Source: Ottowia thiooxydans DSM 14619 (GTDB taxonomy: Bacteria > Pseudomonadota > Gammaproteobacteria > Burkholderiales > Burkholderiaceae_C). Taken from it: a stretch of 32,675 nucleotides of DNA. The notes beneath the pieces are model-generated. The model was not told the DNA's origin. It was given only the letters and a program-made list of their open reading frames with translations, and searched no databases. Position numbers and translations under genes: made by a program. How positions within the stretch are numbered: position 1 is the first letter of the stretch; every line of letters begins with the position of its first letter. The stretch lies in contig NZ_AUGX01000050.1 in assembly GCF_000422885.1 (NCBI RefSeq), positions 1 through 32,675 on the forward strand, given 5' to 3'. Of this stretch, positions 17,169 to 26,844 are shown in pieces.

Positions 17169-18527
17169 TCAGGGAACCAGCATTAACTGTGGCCCATTCG
17201 CACTGACCGACAACTCCTCAAACGCCTCAACTAGCGCCCGCGAGTTGCCGCTTTCAAATGCCTGGCTCGCCACGGTTTTCCCGAAAGAGTCTTTAGCCTC
17301 CACTAGATCGCGTTAGACAGCTCGGAAAAATGGGCGTTCATTGATATCACCTCGCTGCGTGAAATCTCACTAGGGACTCCGAAATATGCGGGTGCACGGC
17401 CTTCGAAACGCTCCTGGAAAAAATGGCTCGAATCAGGGGCGTTCGGCCAAAGAAACTGAATTAATCGCCTCAGGATTTTCGGTAAAAATCCGTAACAGCT
17501 CAAATTTCCCCGATGCAAAAACCCTGTTTAACGCCCTCTCTCTCTCAAGTCTGAACTCGACACCTTCAACGCTCCTTAGCAACGCGCCCAAAATATGAGG
17601 CTGCACATTATCCACCGCATGCCACAGCGCCTTAATGACCGAACCACTCACGCCTTCCCTATCGCAAAGGTACCGTTGAGTCGCACTAACAATGTTCTGG
17701 TCCGACATTCTCAAACCACCTTCTATATCATCATTCAATTCCTGAACTTTATAGGCAGGCATGAGCTCCTCTTGCTGTGAACGCTGTTGAATTGGGCGCT
17801 GTGGAACTGTGGAAATTTCAAGCGATTTTTTTTCATATAAGTCAAACCAAAACTTTGAAAAAATAGACCCTTCTCTCAGCGCAGGGGCAACCGCTCTATT
17901 AAATAATTCGGGCGCTTGGTTGGGCAATGCATGGTCATTGTTGATATTCAATCGTGCACCCCTATTATGAAGATTCATCGATTGAAAACTGCGGTCATCA
18001 AGATACGGATTAGGAACCCCTCGACGCGCATGTTTCGGTCGATTTATATCATTCACGTAATTCGCCCAAATCTCAATCGGAACGTAAGGAGCCGACTTTC
18101 GATGGCTCGGGACAAGCCATATCGGGGCTTGCGTCATGTGCTCATCACTCACACTACCTTTGCTTGCCAGATGTTCGTCTGCAGCTTGTGCGCTGTGCAA
18201 AGGGCCGATCTGTACCATCGGTGAACTTTCCCCTTCGGCAGGAGCCGGCCCCGTCAAAGGGCCGATCTGCACCATCGGTGAGCTTTCCCATTCGGCGGGA
18301 GTCGGCCTCGTTGGAGTACGTTCGAGTGGTTGACCGTGTTCGTCAAGCTCCCGCCGGGATGCCACGCGTTCTGCTTGAAGGGTTTCGGCCACTGCCGTGT
18401 TGCCTACGGTCGCATCCTGGTCTGAGCGTGGCCGCTTTGGGGGAAGTTGTAAGTTCGTTATCTCTGAGTGCTCGCCCCCCGCAGGAGCAGGATTTGATGA
18501 AGCGTTGCTGGGCAGGATGGGGGGCAT
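17169..18527 (-). pseudogene. Ankyrin-family paralog 2, frameshifted
   Basis: The first open segment (18527-17433, 364 codons) starts MPPILPSNASSNPAPAGG and carries VGNTAVAETLQAER and two copies of ESSPMVQIGPL, so it belongs to the same family. It has a unique middle part (including YVPIEIWANYVND) and degenerate ankyrin-like sequence near the end (HILGALLRS, GKFELLRIFTENPEAINS). It stops at 17433. Coding-like sequence then continues in another frame (DSSHFFQERFEGRAPAYFG, to 17303). It returns to the first frame (VEAKDSFGKTVASQAFE) until a TGA at 17169. Two compensating shifts, near 17440 and 17310, are the simplest reading. The 364-residue product could still be made. The middle is visibly A+T-richer than its neighbours. 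Confidence 0.7.
18202..18315 (-). repeat. 57-bp in-frame tandem duplication of the SPMVQ motif
   Basis: Two adjacent 57-bp units encode ESSPMVQIGPL plus an eight-residue Thr/Pro-rich linker. The motif exists once in each of the two other paralogs, so the duplication is specific to this copy. Confidence 0.8.
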
Positions 18528-18609
18528 GGGAAAAAGATGAGTTAGGAATAAGTGCAGAAAGGACCAATAGCGCTTTGAAAGGGCTCATAGTCTTCTTTCG
18601 TACTACTTA

Positions 18610-18635
18610 AGTAACCACTCAGATCCCAAAGTTCC
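18610..18635 (-). promoter_or_regulatory. Shared promoter-like motif, copy 2
   Basis: The minus strand reads GGAACT, 14 bases, GTTACTTAAGTA, ending 83 nt before the ATG of paralog 2. Copies 1 and 2 also share GTA after the second box. Confidence 0.65.
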
Positions 18636-18979
18636 ATGGCATACGTGAACGCTGGATCTGCCCTGCCAAAGAAGGGCCAACGCGCCTAACTGAGCCGTTC
18701 AACCAAGGATTGTTTGTGGCGGTCGTCGGTGACTGTTCTTGACTTTAAGATGGCTCGGTAGCGCGCCAAGGCCTTGCTCGTCAGGAGCAGGTGCCGTCTC
18801 TACAGGCAAGCGGGCCACCGTTGTCGGATGCGCCTTTACAGGCGATGAACGATGGAGCCCTTCGCTGTTCTTGCAGCATTATTTCCAAGGGTTCACCGCC
18901 TGCGGCGCCCACCTGGATGGGTGCCCCAGTTGGTATCCTGGGCGAGGGAGTCAAGCCAGCGACGGGCCCACTGGAGGCC
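18636..18979. other. Gene-free stretch between paralog 2 promoter and serS terminator
   Basis: Several overlapping frames are open on both strands, which is common in G+C-rich DNA. None shows a recognised family, a good ribosome-binding site or similarity to the neighbours. The best candidates are a 78-codon plus-strand frame (18791-19027) and a 66-codon minus-strand frame (18781-18981), which overlap each other. I cannot support either as a gene. Confidence 0.4.
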
Positions 18980-19002
18980 AAAAGGCGCTACGCGCTAACG
19001 CC
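18980..19002 (-). terminator. Intrinsic terminator of serS
   Basis: On the minus strand GGCGTTA-GCGCG-TAGCGCC forms a 7-bp stem (one G-T pair) with a 5-nt loop and is followed by TTTT. It begins 54 bp after the serS stop. Confidence 0.75.
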
Positions 19003-19055
19003 CCACCCCGCACCTCAAGAAACCTGAGATGCAGCACGCTTGCTACCCGTGAACG

Positions 19056-20423
<1,368 letters not shown>

Positions 20424-20507
20424 TCACCTCTGCGCGCTTGCCTGCTACTCAGGCAAAGCGTCGCGATTTATGAGAACGTGCTCATGAACTTAAACTGGTG
20501 GCTTACT

Positions 20508-22331
20508 TCAATTGGGGGCAGCCGCCGCGTCCAAGACCTTAGCTTTCGCGAGCGATTTCTGCACAGCACCAGACAAATGCGGTAGATCTCGCACCGCTGC
20601 TATCAGCGAGTTTGCCAATTTATCAGCGTCTGAAAAGTCCCTATTACGCCCTCGGGATAATCGTACTTTAATGGCCTCAATGATCAGTTCATCAGGAACG
20701 TCCAAGCCCACTTTCATCCAAACCTCCAGCCGATCCAGATACCCCGCCTGCGCGGCCGACCGGATCTCCCATGAGCTGAGGGCCTGATTTTCCTCGACTT
20801 CTCGTTTTGCACCTAGTCTGACCAGAGCGTCCAGCACGTGCGGATGCTCGGTATGGGCAACCAGCAGCAAGAGCCGCTTGTCACTCTTTTGCCGCGAGAG
20901 ACTTCCCAACATGAGGTTGTGAGCTGCCTCCCTCACTTGTTCGTCCTTAACCTGTACACCAATAGATAACCAGGTGTTGAGCACGCCCAGATGCCCCTTT
21001 CTCACAGCGATCTTGATCGTTGCCTCGCTCACAACAGCAGGGTTTACAAGCCGTTTATCGTTGACCTGCATAGCGTCTAGAAAAACGCTTTCGGAGTCAA
21101 CAGCCCGATTGGTTACTCGACCCCAATCCAGAGTGGTGTTTCGATCGGCGGACAGATGGAGAGATTCCGGGCAAGTCTGCAAAGCCGGGAGCAATAGACG
21201 CATGACGTCAGGGGTTCCAAATGCTGCCGCGTACATCGGCGCCGTGAACCCGTACCTGTCAACTAGATTGATAGCTTCGGGGGTGCCCAGTGCCAGCATC
21301 AACCTGTACGCAATTTGGAGCCTGTTCGGACTGGCAGATCGGAGAGAGGTTATCAGCGCGGTGTGGCCATTACAGTCGCGGACATTGAGAGCATCCGCCG
21401 TTTGGAGTGCCTCGACCAAGAGGCTCACCATTTGCACCTCGTCCCCACTTGCTCCCAGGACAGCGCGCATCAGCGCCGTCTGGCCCATAGAATCAGCGGC
21501 ATTAATAAAATTCTTCTCGGCGAGTGCAGCAATCAGGATGCGCGCCATTTCGATCCTTGCCGCACCTCTACCGTAGGCGCAGCACGTCACATACATCAGC
21601 GCGGTAGAGCCGTTATGGTCCGCGGCATTGATCGCTTCTGGCGTCTTGAGTGAAGCTATCAGGATTTTGATGATTTCAAGACTATTCTCACCCCCATGCT
21701 GGATAGCGTACATAAGCGGGGTACAGCCATGAGAGTTGCGGGCATTGATGGCATCTGCCGTCTTGAGATGATCCACCAGGACAACTACTGCTTTCGTGCT
21801 TCCGTGTTTCACGGCTAAATGCAGCGGCATCCTGCCGTCACCACGGACAGCTGCGGCGTCAGCCTTACTCCTGAGCAGTGCGGCCAAAATGCAAGACTGG
21901 TTTTTCACAGCTGCAAGGGTCACCACGGTGTCCCCGCCCGCCCCTACAGCATTGATGTCTTCCACGCCCATGCAAGTCTTTGCGATCTGCACCACCTCCT
22001 CATCACTCGCGACCCCGCCATCTTCTAAATATTTTTCCAACAGCTGCATGTCGCCCCGAGGAGGGAGCTGAACCATTGGGGAATTGCTCGCGTCAGCTGC
22101 ATCGCACGGTCTCGGCGCCCGTCTGGGTTGAGGGCACACCTCGTCCAGTTGGCGCTGGAATGCCTGACGCTCCAGTTGCAGCATGTCGGCCACGCCTGTC
22201 TCGCCGACAGCAACAGGCCCGGGGTATTGCCGTATGTGGGGGGCCTGCGACCTCGTACCCTGCGGGGTAGCTTCGCGGCCAGGATTCAGGTTCGGATGGG
22301 GAGGAGTGGCGCTAGACGGGAAGAGAGACAT
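20508..22331 (-). CDS. Ankyrin-repeat protein 3, putative secreted effector
   Basis: The protein has 607 residues. The N-terminal part is Pro/Arg-rich and has VGETGVADMLQLERQ and SPMVQLPP, then DMQLLEKYLEDGG, all aligned with paralog 1. About eight ankyrin-like units follow (NSHGCTPLMYAIQHGG, DHNGSTALMYVTCC and others), many with an extended loop giving 38-41 residues. The C-terminal part has a repeated helical unit (GHLGVLNTWLSIGVQV and GYLDRLEVWMKVGLDV) that is only partly present in paralog 1. ATG 22331 (MSLFPSS) is preferred over the TTG at 22382 because it lines up with the paralogs and lies 79 nt after the shared promoter-like motif. There is no Shine-Dalgarno sequence and no signal peptide. 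Confidence 0.86.
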   Translation of the reverse strand: MSLFPSSATPPHPNLNPGREATPQGTRSQAPHIRQYPGPVAVGETGVADMLQLERQAFQRQLDEVCPQPRRAPRPCDAADASNSPMVQLPPRGDMQLLEKYLEDGGVASDEEVVQIAKTCMGVEDINAVGAGGDTVVTLAAVKNQSCILAALLRSKADAAAVRGDGRMPLHLAVKHGSTKAVVVLVDHLKTADAINARNSHGCTPLMYAIQHGGENSLEIIKILIASLKTPEAINAADHNGSTALMYVTCCAYGRGAARIEMARILIAALAEKNFINAADSMGQTALMRAVLGASGDEVQMVSLLVEALQTADALNVRDCNGHTALITSLRSASPNRLQIAYRLMLALGTPEAINLVDRYGFTAPMYAAAFGTPDVMRLLLPALQTCPESLHLSADRNTTLDWGRVTNRAVDSESVFLDAMQVNDKRLVNPAVVSEATIKIAVRKGHLGVLNTWLSIGVQVKDEQVREAAHNLMLGSLSRQKSDKRLLLLVAHTEHPHVLDALVRLGAKREVEENQALSSWEIRSAAQAGYLDRLEVWMKVGLDVPDELIIEAIKVRLSRGRNRDFSDADKLANSLIAAVRDLPHLSGAVQKSLAKAKVLDAAAAPN

Positions 22332-22359
22332 ATGAACGCCATAGGCGAGATGAGGAAAG

Positions 22360-22375
22360 GTACGCGAGTACGCGA
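22360..22375. repeat. 8-bp tandem repeat in the leader of ankyrin gene 3
   Basis: GTACGCGA occurs twice in direct succession, between the promoter-like motif and the start codon. It could be a slippage site or part of a leader hairpin. Confidence 0.7.
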
Positions 22376-22409
22376 AAACCAAGTTCCGCGTTTTCTCACT
22401 TGCTGGTTA

Positions 22410-22435
22410 AGTAACCCCTCATCGCGGAAAGTTCC
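22410..22435 (-). promoter_or_regulatory. Shared promoter-like motif, copy 3
   Basis: The minus strand reads GGAACT, 14 bases, GTTACTTAA, ending 79 nt before the ATG of ankyrin gene 3. The spacer sequence is unrelated to those of copies 1 and 2, so the boxes are conserved and the spacer is not. Confidence 0.65.
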
Positions 22436-22534
22436 GTTCATCGCCCGAACGTACCTCCGAAGCAAGCTCTTCAAAAATAGATCACCGCGCAGCATCATGA
22501 GACAAGGCCGCATATGAGGTGTGGACGACCAACC

Positions 22535-23503
22535 CTACCGAAGGTGCGAGAGGTTGACCTCGCCGGCATCCCCGAGCTTGAGACCCTTGGGCAGCGGAAA
22601 CTTGACTGTTTCCTCAATTCCATCAAGGGTGCGTACTGACACAGCGCCAAGTTCCCGCAGCCGCTCTATGACACGCCGTACCAGAATATCCGGAGCTGAA
22701 GCGCCCGCAGTCAGGCCAATCCGTGCTTTCCCCTCCAACCATTCGGGTTTTAGTTCGTCCGCGCTGTCGATCATGTAGCTTTCGGTGCCCAGTTTGCGAG
22801 CCACCTCGCGCAGGCGGTTGGAGTTGCTGCTGGTCGGGCTGCCGACCACGATCACCAGATCCACCTGTGGACTAAGGAACTTGACAGCGTCTTGCCGGTT
22901 TTGCGTGGCGTAGCAAATGTCTTGTTGCTTAGGCTCACGCACGTTCGGAAAGCGCGCTTTTACGGCAGCAGAGATTTCAGCGGCATCGTCCACGCTGAGA
23001 GTGGTTTGCGTGACAACTGCCAGCTTTTCGGTTTGCTCAGGGTGGATGCGTTGAACATCAGCCACCTCCTCCACCAGATGGATACCGCCGTCCAGTTGCC
23101 CCATGGTGCCTTCAACTTCAGGATGGCCCTTGTGGCCGATCATGATGAATTCGTAGCCTTCCTTGCGCAGCTTGGCGACCTCCACGTGAACTTTGCTGAC
23201 CAGCGGGCAGGTGGCATCAAACACATTGAAGCCCCGTGCTTCGGCCTCGCGTTCTACCGATTTCGGCACGCCGTGCGCGCTGAAAACCAGGGTGGCTCCG
23301 GGAGGCACATCAGCCAGATCCTCGATGAATATGGCGCCTTTTTCCTTGAGATCGTTGACCACATAGGTGTTGTGCACGATTTCGTGACGCACATAGATGG
23401 GTCTGCCGAACTTGGCAATGGCGCGCTCCACGATTTCAATGGCGCGATCCACCCCGGCGCAAAAGCCCCGGGGAGCCGCCAGCAGGATCTCGGCTTCAGC
23501 CAT
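22535..23503 (-). CDS. ispH: 4-hydroxy-3-methylbut-2-enyl diphosphate reductase (IspH/LytB)
   Basis: The protein has 322 residues. The three cluster cysteines are present: C15 (PRGFCAG), C99 (DATCPL) and C197 ([10 protein letters not shown]), with the catalytic Glu region HPEVEGT at 128-134 and [13 protein letters not shown]. It reduces HMBPP to IPP and DMAPP, the last step of the non-mevalonate isoprenoid route, with a [4Fe-4S] cluster. ATG 23503 overlaps the stop of fkpB (ATGA), the usual fkpB-ispH pair. Confidence 0.98.
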   Translation of the reverse strand: MAEAEILLAAPRGFCAGVDRAIEIVERAIAKFGRPIYVRHEIVHNTYVVNDLKEKGAIFIEDLADVPPGATLVFSAHGVPKSVEREAEARGFNVFDATCPLVSKVHVEVAKLRKEGYEFIMIGHKGHPEVEGTMGQLDGGIHLVEEVADVQRIHPEQTEKLAVVTQTTLSVDDAAEISAAVKARFPNVREPKQQDICYATQNRQDAVKFLSPQVDLVIVVGSPTSSNSNRLREVARKLGTESYMIDSADELKPEWLEGKARIGLTAGASAPDILVRRVIERLRELGAVSVRTLDGIEETVKFPLPKGLKLGDAGEVNLSHLR

Positions 23504-23949
23504 CAGAGAACTCCGATCACATGCACTTCAAAGGTAACGGGTTGCCCGGCGAGCGGATGATTGAAATCCAATTGCAGGGCGCCATCATCGCGCACCGAGC
23601 GAACGACTGCAGCGAACTGGCCTTGGCCATCAGGCGTAGGCAGCTGAACCACTTCTCCCACAGCGTATTGCTCCAGGGGATCGCCCATGTCATTCAGCTC
23701 TTTGCGCGCAAGCCATTGAACCATATCAGGATTGCGCTCACCGAAGGCTTCCCCAGCGGGAATCTCGAAAGTGGTGCGCACGCCCTCCTGCAGGCCAATC
23801 AGGCGCTCTTCAACGGCTGGTGAAAGCTCCCCATTACCCAAAGAAAGGGTGGCGGGCTTGCCTTCAAACGTGTTGATCACGTCTCCCTGGGGGCCAGCCA
23901 GACGGTAGTGCAAAGTGAGAAAAGAGCCTGATTCAATCGTGGCGGTCAT
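23503..23949 (-). CDS. fkpB: FKBP-type peptidyl-prolyl isomerase (FkpB/SlpA type)
   Basis: The protein has 148 residues. It shows the SlpA-like FKBP pattern: [52 protein letters not shown], then [16 protein letters not shown]. The insert between FKBP strands (IF domain) is present. It catalyses prolyl isomerisation and acts as a chaperone in the cytosol. The ATG at 23949 ([15 protein letters not shown]) is preferred to one four codons upstream (23961) because of family N-termini and a weak GGA before it; both remain possible. It heads the fkpB-ispH operon and is divergent from radC. Confidence 0.93.
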   Translation of the reverse strand: MTATIESGSFLTLHYRLAGPQGDVINTFEGKPATLSLGNGELSPAVEERLIGLQEGVRTTFEIPAGEAFGERNPDMVQWLARKELNDMGDPLEQYAVGEVVQLPTPDGQGQFAAVVRSVRDDGALQLDFNHPLAGQPVTFEVHVIGVL

Positions 23950-24018
23950 GCAATATTCCATAAACTACAGCGCCTATTTTATGAAACACGCCCTCATGAC
24001 CGCTCGTAGGGCCATATT

Positions 24019-24699
24019 TTGCCTTTGAAAGACCTTCCCCCCGACGCTCGCCCCCGCGAAAAACTACTCGCACGCGGCGCCTCCGCCTTGAGCGATGTTG
24101 AACTTCTAGCCCTGCTGCTGCGCACCGGTCTTGCCGGGAAAAGTGTGTTGCATCTGGCGCAGGAACTACTGGACACCTTTGGCGGCATTGCCGGCCTGCT
24201 AAGTACAGGTGCGGACGATCTGAAGCGCATCAAAGGCCTGGGTGGCCCCGCCAAGCGCGCAGAGCTGATCGCTGTGCTGGAACTGTCCAGGCGCGCCTTG
24301 GCGCAACAGTTGAGCGAACGCTCGGCATTCGAATCGCCCGGGGCCGTCAAGGATTACCTGAAACTGCATCTATCCAGCCGGGCGCATGAGGTTTTCGCAG
24401 TCGTCTTTCTCAATTGCCAGAACCGCCTGATCGCGATGGAAGAAATGTTTCGCGGCACCCTCACACAGACGAGCGTGTATCCGCGCGAAGTAGTTTTGCG
24501 AGCCTTGCACCACAATGCCTCGGCAGTCATCCTGGCCCACAACCACCCCAGTGGCAGCGTGGAGCCCAGCCGAGCAGATGAATCTCTGACCAAAACATTG
24601 AAATCTGCACTGGCGTTGGTGGATGTCCGGGTGCTCGATCATGTGATCGTGGCCCCTGGGAAAGCACTTTCCATGGCAGAAGAAGGCCATGTCATGTAA
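24019..24699 (+). CDS. radC: RadC-family (UPF0758) JAB1/MPN-domain protein
   Basis: The protein has 226 residues. The N-terminal part has a UPF0758 start ([15 protein letters not shown]) and a helix-hairpin-helix region ([13 protein letters not shown]). The C-terminal JAMM metal motif is complete: HNHPSG at 174-179 with the Asp at 187. Despite the name its role in repair is doubtful; the fold is a putative metalloprotease or isopeptidase. TTG 24019 is the only usable start: a stop codon lies four codons upstream and the residues after it match the family N-terminus. TAGGG precedes it. Confidence 0.93.
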   Translation: MPLKDLPPDARPREKLLARGASALSDVELLALLLRTGLAGKSVLHLAQELLDTFGGIAGLLSTGADDLKRIKGLGGPAKRAELIAVLELSRRALAQQLSERSAFESPGAVKDYLKLHLSSRAHEVFAVVFLNCQNRLIAMEEMFRGTLTQTSVYPREVVLRALHHNASAVILAHNHPSGSVEPSRADESLTKTLKSALALVDVRVLDHVIVAPGKALSMAEEGHVM

Positions 24700-24742
24700 C
24701 GAGCCTGAGTGATTTCTAAGCTCCGTATGTAAAACTCGCGCC

Positions 24743-25390
24743 ATGAAGAGCAATTCGCTGCAAGATCTGAAGAAGCTGCGCCAGCAGCTAGCTGAACGCC
24801 AAGCCAAAATAGCCGCAGAGGAATCTGCTCGGCGGAAGAACGAGACTCAATCGAAGCAAGACCAGGACCTGTTCGCCAAAGCTATCGGTGCCACGAAACC
24901 GCTGCGGCAAACCGATCGCGTAGTCCATCGGCCAGCGCCTGCCCTGCCCTTGCCGCTACAGCGTGAGCGAGATGAAAAATCCGTTCTGCGAGAGGCGATA
25001 TCAGATGAGTTTGATGCGTCCACCTTGCTGCAGGTGGATGATCATCTGAGCTACCTCAGGCCCGGGCTAAGCCCGGATGTGACCTCACGGCTACGGCGTG
25101 GCCACTGGGCCGTTCAGCGTGAAATTGACCTCCACGGCTTTCGTGTGCACGAAGCGCGCGAAGCCTTGTCTGCTTTTTTGCGCGAGGTACAGCGTGCGGG
25201 CGTCAGGTGCGTGCGCGTGGTGCATGGCAAAGGCCTTGGATCGCCTGGGCGCACCCCCGTGCTCAAGGGAAAGGTGCACGGCTGGCTGATCCAGAAGCAG
25301 GAAGTGCTGGCATTCGTGCAAGCCAAGCCCCTGGAAGGCGGGGCAGGCGCGTTGCTGGTGCTGCTTCAGGGCGGTCGTGGCCCGGGGTAA
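24743..25390 (+). CDS. Smr-domain protein (putative nuclease)
   Basis: The protein has 215 residues. Residues 1-50 are a charged coiled coil rich in Lys/Gln/Glu. The C-terminal Smr domain has the IDLHGFRVHEAREAL motif and the VVHGKGLGSPG motif seen in MutS2-C/SmrA-type endonucleases. Such proteins nick branched DNA or cleave RNA. It lies 43 bp after radC in the same direction, so the two may be co-transcribed. No terminator was seen after it. Confidence 0.93.
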   Translation: MKSNSLQDLKKLRQQLAERQAKIAAEESARRKNETQSKQDQDLFAKAIGATKPLRQTDRVVHRPAPALPLPLQRERDEKSVLREAISDEFDASTLLQVDDHLSYLRPGLSPDVTSRLRRGHWAVQREIDLHGFRVHEAREALSAFLREVQRAGVRCVRVVHGKGLGSPGRTPVLKGKVHGWLIQKQEVLAFVQAKPLEGGAGALLVLLQGGRGPG

Positions 25391-25454
25391 ACCTCTTCAG
25401 CTACGGCGTGGGGTTTGAAGGGGGGCTTGAGGATGGGCATCTCCACGGAGTCAA

Positions 25455-25492
25455 TTGCTCTTTTTGATTACATTAAACACAAAAAAGAGCAA
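25455..25492. repeat. Perfect 11-bp inverted repeat
   Basis: TTGCTCTTTTT at 25455-25465 is mirrored by AAAAAGAGCAA at 25482-25492 across a 16-base A+T-rich loop. It lies in the gap between the Smr gene and a regulator remnant. No T-run follows the stem on either strand, so it is not a standard terminator. Confidence 0.75.
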
Positions 25493-25518
25493 AGAAGCCA
25501 AGTAATCGGGATCTTAAT

Positions 25519-25695
25519 TCAGGAAAAAATGGCACGGTTGCGGGACCATTCGGCCAAGGTTTCATGGAAGCGGCAGTTGGCCTCAAAAAGCTCAATGGCC
25601 GCCATGCTCATGAACCCTTGCTGCAAGATGCGAATTTGTTCGCGAAGTAGCTCCGCCATCTGCAGTGGGTCGAATCTGAACGAAGAGCCGAGCAG
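25519..25695 (-). pseudogene. Remnant of a GntR/FCD regulator
   Basis: The minus strand encodes about 60 residues ending at a TGA at 25519-25521, containing FRFDPLQMAELLREQ and FEANCRFHETLAEWSRN. This is the middle of an FCD effector domain (the RFHETLAEWS part holds a ligand His). The helix-turn-helix part and the domain end are missing. An in-frame stop lies just before it. It is probably the decayed regulator of the neighbouring Bug/acnD locus. Confidence 0.65.
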
Positions 25696-25727
25696 TCCTG
25701 TTCAGCTTCCTTGTTTTTGAAGGCAAC

Positions 25728-26720
25728 TCAATCGAGGCGGATGCCATATTGCTTGATGAGTGGCGGCCAGCGTTTGGTTTCCCTGGCAATAAGCTCCGCA
25801 AACTCTGCAGGGCCGCCCGCGATGGGTTCGGTCAAGCCCGCGCGCAATTTCTCCGCGGTGGCTGGGTCCTTGAGCGCGGCAGTCGCTGCCGCATTGAGCT
25901 TGTCCACCACCTCCAGCGGGGTACCCTTGGGCACGACGAAGCCGAACCATGAACCGAATTCATAGCCGGGAACCCCACTTTCTGCAATCGTCGGCACAGC
26001 CGGCAAGGCGCTCGAACGCTTCGCGCCCGTGGTGGCCAGTGCCTTTAACTTGCCAGATTTGATGTGCGGCAGCGCCGCGAGAGGAAAGGCCATGACCGTG
26101 TCGATCTGACCACCCAGCGCATCGACAATGGCTGGGGCCCCACCCTTGTACGGCACGTGGGTGAGTTCGATCTTGGCCATGGCTTCAAGCATCTTGGCAG
26201 CGATATGGTTAGCACTGCCATTGCCTGCTGTTCCATAGGTGTATTTGCCCGGCGACTTGCGGGCAAGTTCGATGAATTCCGACATGGTCCTGGCCGGGAA
26301 CGCCGCGTTCGCGCAGAGCACCAGGTCGGTCGAGGTGAGCCAGCTCACCGGCATCAGATTCGCAGCAGAGAAGCCGGTCGATGGGTACAGAGATGGGTTG
26401 AACGCCAGGATGCCCTGGTTGACGAACGTGACCGTGTAACCGTCCGGCGCGGCCTTGGAGCCATACGCGACACCAATGTTGCCGGCAGCCCCGGCGCGGT
26501 TGTCGATGATGACTGGTTGGCCCAGTACCTCCTGCATCCTGGTTTGCAAGGCCCGGCACACCGCGTCTGCATCGCCGCCGGGGGGCTGTGGCACCACGAG
26601 TGAGATGGGTTTGTCAGGAAATCTGCCTTGGGCCCATACCTTGGTCTCAGGCAACCAAAGGCCAGCGCCCGCTGTCGCTCCTGCGGCGATGTGAAGAAAT
26701 TGGCGGCGTGTTCTGTTCAT
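25728..26720 (-). CDS. Bug-family receptor with Tat signal
   Basis: The protein has 330 residues. The N-terminus MNRTRRQFLHIAAGATAGAG has a twin-arginine motif (TRRQFL), so export is likely in folded form through Tat. The mature part is typical of Bug/TctC receptors: FPDKPISLVVPQPPGGDAD, IDNRAGAAGNIGVAYG, HVPYKGGAPAIVDALGGQID, VPTIAESGVPGYEF. ATG 26720 has AAGGAG about 9 nt upstream; an upstream ATG would add 26 residues without a reason. It is divergent from the acnD operon and probably supplies its substrate or an inducer signal. Confidence 0.92.
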   Translation of the reverse strand: MNRTRRQFLHIAAGATAGAGLWLPETKVWAQGRFPDKPISLVVPQPPGGDADAVCRALQTRMQEVLGQPVIIDNRAGAAGNIGVAYGSKAAPDGYTVTFVNQGILAFNPSLYPSTGFSAANLMPVSWLTSTDLVLCANAAFPARTMSEFIELARKSPGKYTYGTAGNGSANHIAAKMLEAMAKIELTHVPYKGGAPAIVDALGGQIDTVMAFPLAALPHIKSGKLKALATTGAKRSSALPAVPTIAESGVPGYEFGSWFGFVVPKGTPLEVVDKLNAAATAALKDPATAEKLRAGLTEPIAGGPAEFAELIARETKRWPPLIKQYGIRLD

Positions 26721-26844
26721 CGTGGTTGTCTCCTTTGGGTTGGTGTGTGCAAAAAACTGACTTCTTGCCATATTGATGTTTTTAATCATAAAATACAATC
26801 ATATCAAAACGCAAGAGTAAATTTCCACCTCGGAGTCCCGCACG
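26721..26844. promoter_or_regulatory. Divergent regulatory region, Bug receptor / acnD operon
   Basis: This 124-bp A+T-rich gap must hold promoters for both directions. AATCATA occurs twice (26784-26790 and 26797-26803, 13 bp apart) and may be part of an operator. TACAAT at 26794-26799 resembles a -10 box for acnD, but its -35 partner is weak. CGGAG at 26831-26835 is the acnD ribosome-binding site. Confidence 0.45.

Noticed and set aside
22381-22388. Second GGAACT in the leader of ankyrin gene 3 as another promoter copy
   Set aside because: The base positions 14 nt downstream do not form GTTACT or anything close to it.
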